Shown here one piece after another: positions 59,993 through 64,000 of a DNA stretch of 64,000 nucleotides. The notes beneath the pieces were generated by a model that did no database searches, was not told the origin of the DNA, and saw nothing but the letters and a program-made list of their open reading frames with translations. A program made the position numbers and the translations under genes. Each line of letters begins with the position of its first letter. The first letter of the stretch is position 1. Source of the stretch: a virus; IMG/VR virus record IMGVR_UViG_3300049846_002551, positions 29,937 through 93,936 of that record. One strand, given 5' to 3'.

Positions 59993-60755
59993 TGACGCCG
60001 TAATCGGAAAAAGTGCAATGATTGTTGGGCTAGACAACCCGATTCTAAATCTGGTTGGTCAACACATGGTAGATACAGGTCAAATGCACGAACAGAAGTT
60101 TCTGCACTGGTTTCGAAATAAAGTACGGCAGGAGTGCGATAATCAACAAGGCGTTCTTTTTGACATTGGAGCCAATATTGGAACGTTCAGCGTTTTTATG
60201 TGTCATGCTTTTCCGTATATCGAGATTTATGCGTTCGAACCGATTAAGGAATTGTTTGAAATTTTAACTGCAAATATTCGAACGTTGAATCTTATGTATC
60301 CGAATTGCCGTATTACGGCATTTAATAATGCGATTGGAAATGTGAATGAAACTTTAGCGATTGTGCAAGTTCACGGGAACCAAGCTCAGAGCCATATTCT
60401 ACCTGCGGGTACTAATCCGGAGAGTTTGATATATCCGCATTCTATTACTACGTGTGCGATGTTGCGGCTTGATGAAGTTGTATCAAAAATTGATTTAGAT
60501 CACAAACGTGTCTATGTTAAAATTGATGTAGAAGGGTTTGAAGCGTTTGTAATTCACGGGATGCCGTCGCTTTTGCTTAACTATAAACCTGTGTTGTTGA
60601 TAGAAAACAATTCTATTGGTGATGTTGAAGTGTGTTTTCGTTTGCTGACGGAATTAAAGTTGGATGATTCGGAATATCGCGCATATCGAATTACAAACGT
60701 GATTCGCGTGGATGACAACAGCGAAAATTATATGGTTGTGTATGAAGCAATTTAG
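59973..60755 (+). CDS. FkbM-family methyltransferase
   Basis: The 260-residue protein carries the FkbM pattern: VLFDIGANIGTFSVFM (motif I), IYAFEPIKELFEILTANI, the FNNAIGN strand, and VYVKIDVEGFEAFVIHGM, the diagnostic VDVEGxE-type block. These enzymes O-methylate sugars, among other targets. I chose GTG 59973 because GGAG lies eight bases upstream; the frame could extend to TTG 59955. It is separate from the glycosylation cassette but could act on the same glycan. The gene ends tail-to-tail with the minus-strand gene with no gap. Confidence 0.75.
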   Translation: MQIAKINDAVIGKSAMIVGLDNPILNLVGQHMVDTGQMHEQKFLHWFRNKVRQECDNQQGVLFDIGANIGTFSVFMCHAFPYIEIYAFEPIKELFEILTANIRTLNLMYPNCRITAFNNAIGNVNETLAIVQVHGNQAQSHILPAGTNPESLIYPHSITTCAMLRLDEVVSKIDLDHKRVYVKIDVEGFEAFVIHGMPSLLLNYKPVLLIENNSIGDVEVCFRLLTELKLDDSEYRAYRITNVIRVDDNSENYMVVYEAI

Positions 60756-61709
60756 CTACTTCGCCATTTCTTGCAAAATCACTGTTCGCATTGATTGAAC
60801 AGGCCAACAAGTGTACACATTGTTTCCGCCAGATGCGGCGTAACCCGAATCACTCCAAAGTGGCGCGGTTCCGTTCAAATTCTTCCAATACCATGCAAGG
60901 CTTGGGTCAATGGGTGTATGAAGCAATGCTCTTGTTACGTTTGCGTTTCGAATCATAGTGAAAATGTTACGTAACGATGCAACAGGATTACTTACTGTTT
61001 TTCGAACGCCGAATTCTAAAACGGTATCGGTGATTGATCCGTACATGCTGGTAACTCGTGGACCATTGCCTTCATCGTAAACAAAACATCCGTTACCAAT
61101 GATTGATGTTCCAAGAATCAGTTCAGCCGCTTGTTTAAACTCTACAAACGGATTACCTGGTGCAATTGGGCCGAGCCTTTCAATTTTAGCCTTTCCTGCT
61201 GGAGTCAATCTTGCCCAATTCATTGGAACGGAAAGATTCGTCCATGCATCGGTATGGAAGGCCATTAGGTCAACTCCAATTGCGCCTTTAAACGAGATTC
61301 CTGTAAACGTCGATTTAGTTTTAGTACAATCTTGTAGTAGCCAATCCCATCCGTTTTTATGCTTTGTGCGGATAATCGCTGAAATCAAATCCTTTCGAGC
61401 CATGACAGCATAGTTGTCTCTGTCGCTTAAATATTGACTCCAAATTGAAGAACTTACTGCGTTTTCTACTCCTACATTACTATCCACAATAGGATGAATG
61501 ACTTGAACTCCGTGCGCGTTGCACCAACGATAGAGTCGTTTTTGATAGTCTAAGCCCTGCAATTGAGGAAACCAATCGAATTCGTCGTCCCCCACGGCAT
61601 AATAGATAGCGCGTCCTTTAGCGGTGTAAAGTGCTCCCATCTGTGCTTCGAAAAGCGCATCATCTCGGTCAAGCATCGTGGTTCGAAGGTTAAAGCCCCA
61701 GTTAGTCAT
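60756..61709 (-). CDS. Sole minus-strand gene, possible glycosidase-like or carbohydrate-active protein
   Basis: A 317-residue protein with no family I can name. Its aromatic, alternating pattern (DDEFDWFPQLQGLDYQKRLY; VQVIHPIVDSNVG; GVDLMAFHTDAWTNLSVPM) is like a TIM-barrel type enzyme, and AIYYAVGDDEFDWFPQ puts two acids after a strand, as in glycosyl hydrolases. No signal peptide. It is the only gene opposing all others and its stop abuts that of the FkbM gene. It has its own leaderless-type promoter. Function is speculative. Confidence 0.6.
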   Translation of the reverse strand: MTNWGFNLRTTMLDRDDALFEAQMGALYTAKGRAIYYAVGDDEFDWFPQLQGLDYQKRLYRWCNAHGVQVIHPIVDSNVGVENAVSSSIWSQYLSDRDNYAVMARKDLISAIIRTKHKNGWDWLLQDCTKTKSTFTGISFKGAIGVDLMAFHTDAWTNLSVPMNWARLTPAGKAKIERLGPIAPGNPFVEFKQAAELILGTSIIGNGCFVYDEGNGPRVTSMYGSITDTVLEFGVRKTVSNPVASLRNIFTMIRNANVTRALLHTPIDPSLAWYWKNLNGTAPLWSDSGYAASGGNNVYTCWPVQSMRTVILQEMAK

Positions 61710-61723
61710 GGTATAGAATCATA
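61710..61723 (-). promoter_or_regulatory. Extended -10 promoter for the minus-strand gene
   Basis: On the minus strand, CCATACGGTATGAT gives TATGAT (61718-61723), eight bases before ATG 61709. The CCATACGGTA block equals that at 44140. Confidence 0.5.
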
Positions 61724-61752
61724 CCGTATGGATTAAAAAATCAAAACCTATC

Positions 61753-61782
61753 TTGACAAAACTACTCCGATGCAGGTATGAT
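61753..61782 (+). promoter_or_regulatory. Extended -35 promoter, copy 7 (leaderless)
   Basis: TTGACAAAACTACTCCG at 61753 and TATGAT at 61777-61782, spacer 18, with ATG 61789 six bases on. It diverges from the minus-strand promoter about 30 bases away. Confidence 0.8.
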
Positions 61783-61788
61783 GATTAC

Positions 61789-62076
61789 ATGTTGATTGAA
61801 AACTTAAAGAAGTGGTGGATTTTATGGATTTGGGTTATGCTTCTTTTTTTAGTGCTATTTTTCGGGTTGCGTGGTTCAACGGTCCCAAAATTCGAATACA
61901 AGATTACGGCTCCTGAAGATTACGAATTGGAAATGAAATGCAACGAGATGGGGGCAGATGGTTGGGAGATGGTTACAGCCCGTCGAGCTACGCATGAAGA
62001 ACCGTACATTCCTGGTGTGCAATCACGCCATGACGAGGCTAGCTACGAAATTATTTGGAAACGCGAAGTACGCTGA
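61789..62076 (+). CDS. Membrane-anchored small protein, DUF4177-like
   Basis: The 95-residue protein starts at ATG 61789; the longer frame begins inside the promoter. WWILWIWVMLLFLVLFFGLR is one transmembrane helix. The outer part, FEYKITAPEDYELEMKCNEM then GADGWEMVTAR, matches the pattern of DUF4177 (W-E-x-V turn), a small beta/alpha fold in bacteria and phages. Function unknown, membrane location likely. Confidence 0.65.
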   Translation: MLIENLKKWWILWIWVMLLFLVLFFGLRGSTVPKFEYKITAPEDYELEMKCNEMGADGWEMVTARRATHEEPYIPGVQSRHDEASYEIIWKREVR

Positions 62077-62136
62077 TTTTGTGTTTGTTAACGTGTATAA
62101 TTAACTTGAAACATCAGTTTTATAAGGAGGATACCG

Positions 62137-62676
62137 ATGAAGATTCGATGTGTTGGATTGTGTTGCTGGTTGCTGTTGTTTGCAGTTAGTTATTCTGTAA
62201 ACTTATACCAACATCAAAAACTTTCAAAACCATTAGCTACTCGTGGTGGTTTACAGCGAAAATCAAGTTTTCCTGCTCATTTGTCTGTGTATACGGAACG
62301 AGAAAACGGGAAAAGTACAAAATCAGGAATTCCGTTTGATGATGACAAGCGCACGGTTGCTGTACACCTTTCACGGATCAGTTGGCTATATAAATATGTT
62401 GCAGTTGAATATCAAGGGCATATTTATGGATTAACCCCTGAAGATTCGCTTCAAGTAACCGACACTTTTGCCAGTAGATATTACGAACGCAAGTTGGGTT
62501 CGTTATACATTTTACGGTTGGATTGTTCGAAAGCGGCAAAGCGTTTAATTACAGGCAACTCTTCGGGAGTGACATTAAATGTACGTGTTTGGTTGCTTCC
62601 ATCTAAACCGAAGAAAAACAAGTTAGTGAGTCTGACAGAGATTCACGCCACGGAGCTAGATATCGGGAGACTGTAA
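62137..62676 (+). CDS. Secreted or membrane-anchored hypothetical protein
   Basis: A 179-residue protein with an N-terminal hydrophobic helix (CVGLCCWLLLFAVSYSV) acting as signal anchor, then a polar, beta-rich domain (FDDDKRTVAVHLSRISWLYK; LTPEDSLQVTDTFAS). AAGGAGGAT is the ribosome site 7 bases before ATG 62137, and TATAAT at about 62096 may be its promoter. No family recognised. Exposed outside the membrane, it could alter host surface or superinfection. Confidence 0.6.
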   Translation: MKIRCVGLCCWLLLFAVSYSVNLYQHQKLSKPLATRGGLQRKSSFPAHLSVYTERENGKSTKSGIPFDDDKRTVAVHLSRISWLYKYVAVEYQGHIYGLTPEDSLQVTDTFASRYYERKLGSLYILRLDCSKAAKRLITGNSSGVTLNVRVWLLPSKPKKNKLVSLTEIHATELDIGRL

Positions 62677-62697
62677 CTCCACATACAGCGGTATCGA

Positions 62698-62753
62698 ACG
62701 AACAGTCCCTGAAACCTGTTCGTGCTATGGGAGACTGTTAGGAGAGACTAACA
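62698..62753 (+). other. Two perfect hairpins between genes
   Basis: ACGAACAG (62698-62705) pairs with CTGTTCGT (62716-62723); TGTTAG (62736-62741) pairs with CTAACA (62748-62753) around loop GAGAGA, the same loop as in the structured RNA at 52786. They precede the next promoter directly, so may end the upstream transcript. Confidence 0.55.
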
Positions 62754-62754
62754 C

Positions 62755-62785
62755 TTGACAAAACTACTCCTGATTGTGGTATTAT
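62755..62785 (+). promoter_or_regulatory. Extended -35 promoter, copy 8 (leaderless)
   Basis: TTGACAAAACTACTCC at 62755, TATTAT at 62780-62785, spacer 19, ATG 62792 six bases later. Confidence 0.8.
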
Positions 62786-62791
62786 TACTGC

Positions 62792-63514
62792 ATGCTCGAC
62801 TTCAAAATCACGCTTAGATGTGCAGACGCGATAGAGTTTCTACAGTCGTTAAAGAAAAATTCAGTGGATATGGTGCTAACTGACCCCCCGTATTGGACTT
62901 TAGACAAACATCGAAATGTGGGAACTACGACTCGTTTAGGTGGTAATGCCAATAAAGCGAAACAAACAGGGTGGTTCAAAACAATTAATCAGGAATACAT
63001 GATGCAAATGCTCGATGAAATTTATCGTGTCCTAAAACCGAATTGTCATGCGTATGTAATGTCCGATGGACAGACATTACGCCACATTTTGAATCATGCT
63101 GATAACAGTAAAACCCCTTTTAAGAATTACAAGCCAATTGTTTGGGATAAAGTGAACCAAGGAATGGGTTACCATTATCGATGCCGACATGAGTTTTTCG
63201 TAATGCTTGATAAGGGTAAAAATCGAAGGTTGAACAGTTTGTCTGTTCCAGATGTTTGGGCTGTTCCGATGATTAAAGGCGGATATTCAACTGAGAAGCC
63301 CGTTTCACTCATGGAGATTCCAATCCTAAACAGCACAGAACCATTAGAACTAGTAGTGGACCCATTTATGGGTGGTGGAAGTGTAGCGATGGCATGCGCC
63401 AAAAATTGCAGGAATTTTTTGGGTTGTGATGTTAGTATGGAAGCAGTGGAGCTTACGCGAAATCGATTGGTTGCGGATTACCGAAAACATGTGGTCGGGT
63501 CACTAGGAGTTTAA
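62792..63514 (+). CDS. DNA methyltransferase (DPPY type)
   Basis: The 240-residue enzyme has LTDPPYWTLDKHR (motif IV, about 31-34) near the N-terminus and LVVDPFMGGGSVAMACAKN (motif I) with FLGCDVS at the C-terminus, the order of the beta class of N6-adenine and N4-cytosine methyltransferases. No endonuclease partner is nearby, so it likely protects phage DNA from host restriction. ATG 62792 is used because the frame upstream is inside the promoter. Confidence 0.85.
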   Translation: MLDFKITLRCADAIEFLQSLKKNSVDMVLTDPPYWTLDKHRNVGTTTRLGGNANKAKQTGWFKTINQEYMMQMLDEIYRVLKPNCHAYVMSDGQTLRHILNHADNSKTPFKNYKPIVWDKVNQGMGYHYRCRHEFFVMLDKGKNRRLNSLSVPDVWAVPMIKGGYSTEKPVSLMEIPILNSTEPLELVVDPFMGGGSVAMACAKNCRNFLGCDVSMEAVELTRNRLVADYRKHVVGSLGV

Positions 63515-63519
63515 AAGAG

Positions 63520-63831
63520 ATGTCATATCGAAATGCGAGTGGTGTAACAATTCACGTTGGGAGAAGTTATAGACTAGCGGATGGATTTGTGGGTCTGGTT
63601 ACAGCGATGACAATTACCATCACGATACACGAAAGTGGGTTGCCGAGCTACCGTCACAAAAAGACGTGTTTGGTCACGCTTCTCGGTGTTGAGAAACGAG
63701 AAGCCTTGCTTGCGTTAAAAGAAGATAGACTCCCATACGTGGGAGAGCGTACTGTTTTAGCTGATGAGATTTGTGCACTTAACGTGAAAAGCAGGCATAA
63801 TGAAGGAACTGCGTTTGATATAAACCTATGA
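63520..63831 (+). CDS. Hypothetical small protein
   Basis: A 103-residue protein, MSYRNASGVTIHVGRSYRLA, beta-rich with VGLVTAMTITITIHESG. Six bases after the methyltransferase stop, so the same transcript. An SH3-like or regulatory fold is possible. Its stop overlaps the next start as ATGA. Confidence 0.55.
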   Translation: MSYRNASGVTIHVGRSYRLADGFVGLVTAMTITITIHESGLPSYRHKKTCLVTLLGVEKREALLALKEDRLPYVGERTVLADEICALNVKSRHNEGTAFDINL

Positions 63832-64000
63832 TGAAATATCGATTGAAAATTACAGGTGCTGGAGTTGGGACCATTTTGGAATCTACCGACACTATTGATA
63901 ATTTAAAAAAAGTTTTGACGGCAGGGAATGTAACAGTCGAAACTTGGATTAATACTAATATTCGGACACAAGTGGTCTTTACGTTAGAAGGGTTTTGGTT
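63828..64000 (+). CDS. Hypothetical protein, 5' part
   Basis: An open frame from ATG 63828 (MMKYRLKITGAGVGTILEST) continues past the end of the window; 57 codons are seen. The strand-helix pattern is ordinary and unrecognised. Support comes from the ATGA overlap and continued open reading. Confidence 0.6.
   Translation, partial: MMKYRLKITGAGVGTILESTDTIDNLKKVLTAGNVTVETWINTNIRTQVVFTLEGFW

Noticed and set aside
1-64000. Prophage integration functions (integrase, excisionase, att sites)
   Set aside because: No recombinase motif or flanking repeat found; the XRE protein alone does not show lysogeny.

Overview
The window is a dense, almost entirely plus-strand stretch of a tailed-phage genome (long-tailed, siphovirus-like to judge from the very long tape measure protein and the tail chaperone frameshift). 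Evidence: tail tube end, frameshifted tail chaperone, 2430-residue tape measure with a lytic transglycosylase domain, large baseplate/tail-tip proteins, large terminase, a DnaB/primase/PolA/RecA replication set and an M15-type endolysin. There is no integrase, transposase, CRISPR array or rRNA. Base composition by eye is moderately low GC. Many genes start about 6 bases after a TANNNT -10 box, the leaderless layout known from Deinococcota and Actinobacteria; this hints at a host that translates leaderless mRNA but does not identify it.

Layout. 1-19.1 kb: tail module (tail tube end, chaperone G/GT, tape measure, two paralogous distal-tail-like proteins, a 1597-residue tail-tip protein with two LamG-like domains, three small virion-type proteins). 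19.2-25.0 kb: glycosylation cassette (a two-domain glycosyltransferase, a SAM methyltransferase, three GT2 enzymes). 25.0-43.4 kb: replication and recombination (UvsW-like helicase, HIRAN protein, DnaB-like helicase, CHC2 zinc protein, Ski2-like helicase, UDG-exonuclease-PolA fusion with an intein, SSB-like protein, RecA, Toprim primase, SbcD-like nuclease, and an SbcC/Rad50 ATPase split over two genes). 43.5-50.3 kb: Hjc-like nuclease, zinc-ribbon protein, probable small terminase, large terminase with a second intein, B12-dependent ribonucleotide reductase. 50.3-53.4 kb: small regulators, then about 1.8 kb without genes that is rich in strong hairpins and GNRA-type loops, with a tRNA-like element inside it and tRNA-Glu(UUC) at its end. 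53.4-64 kb: endolysin followed by small regulatory or host-takeover genes (XRE regulator, ParB-like protein, macrodomain, FkbM methyltransferase, DNA methyltransferase, several small membrane proteins).

Regulation. Eight near-identical promoters with the 5' half TTGACAAAACTAC and a GGTATAAT-like -10 lie between 51.0 and 62.8 kb. I saw none elsewhere, which marks this arm as a coordinately controlled (probably early) region. A second group, with an extended GGTAGAAT-type -10 and no clear -35, sits just before start codons at 19.16, 44.16, 50.31, 53.36, 55.93 and, on the minus strand, 61.71 kb. Most other genes are translationally coupled through ATGA or TAATG overlaps.

Most promising for novelty: (1) the 51.0-53.3 kb RNA region, which resembles the giant phage RNAs GOLLD and ROOL in size, position and tRNA association; (2) the extended -35 promoter family and leaderless gene starts; (3) the Rad50 half-genes divided at the zinc hook; (4) the primase split into separate zinc and Toprim genes; (5) the two inteins, each at a catalytic motif and each with unusual splice residues.
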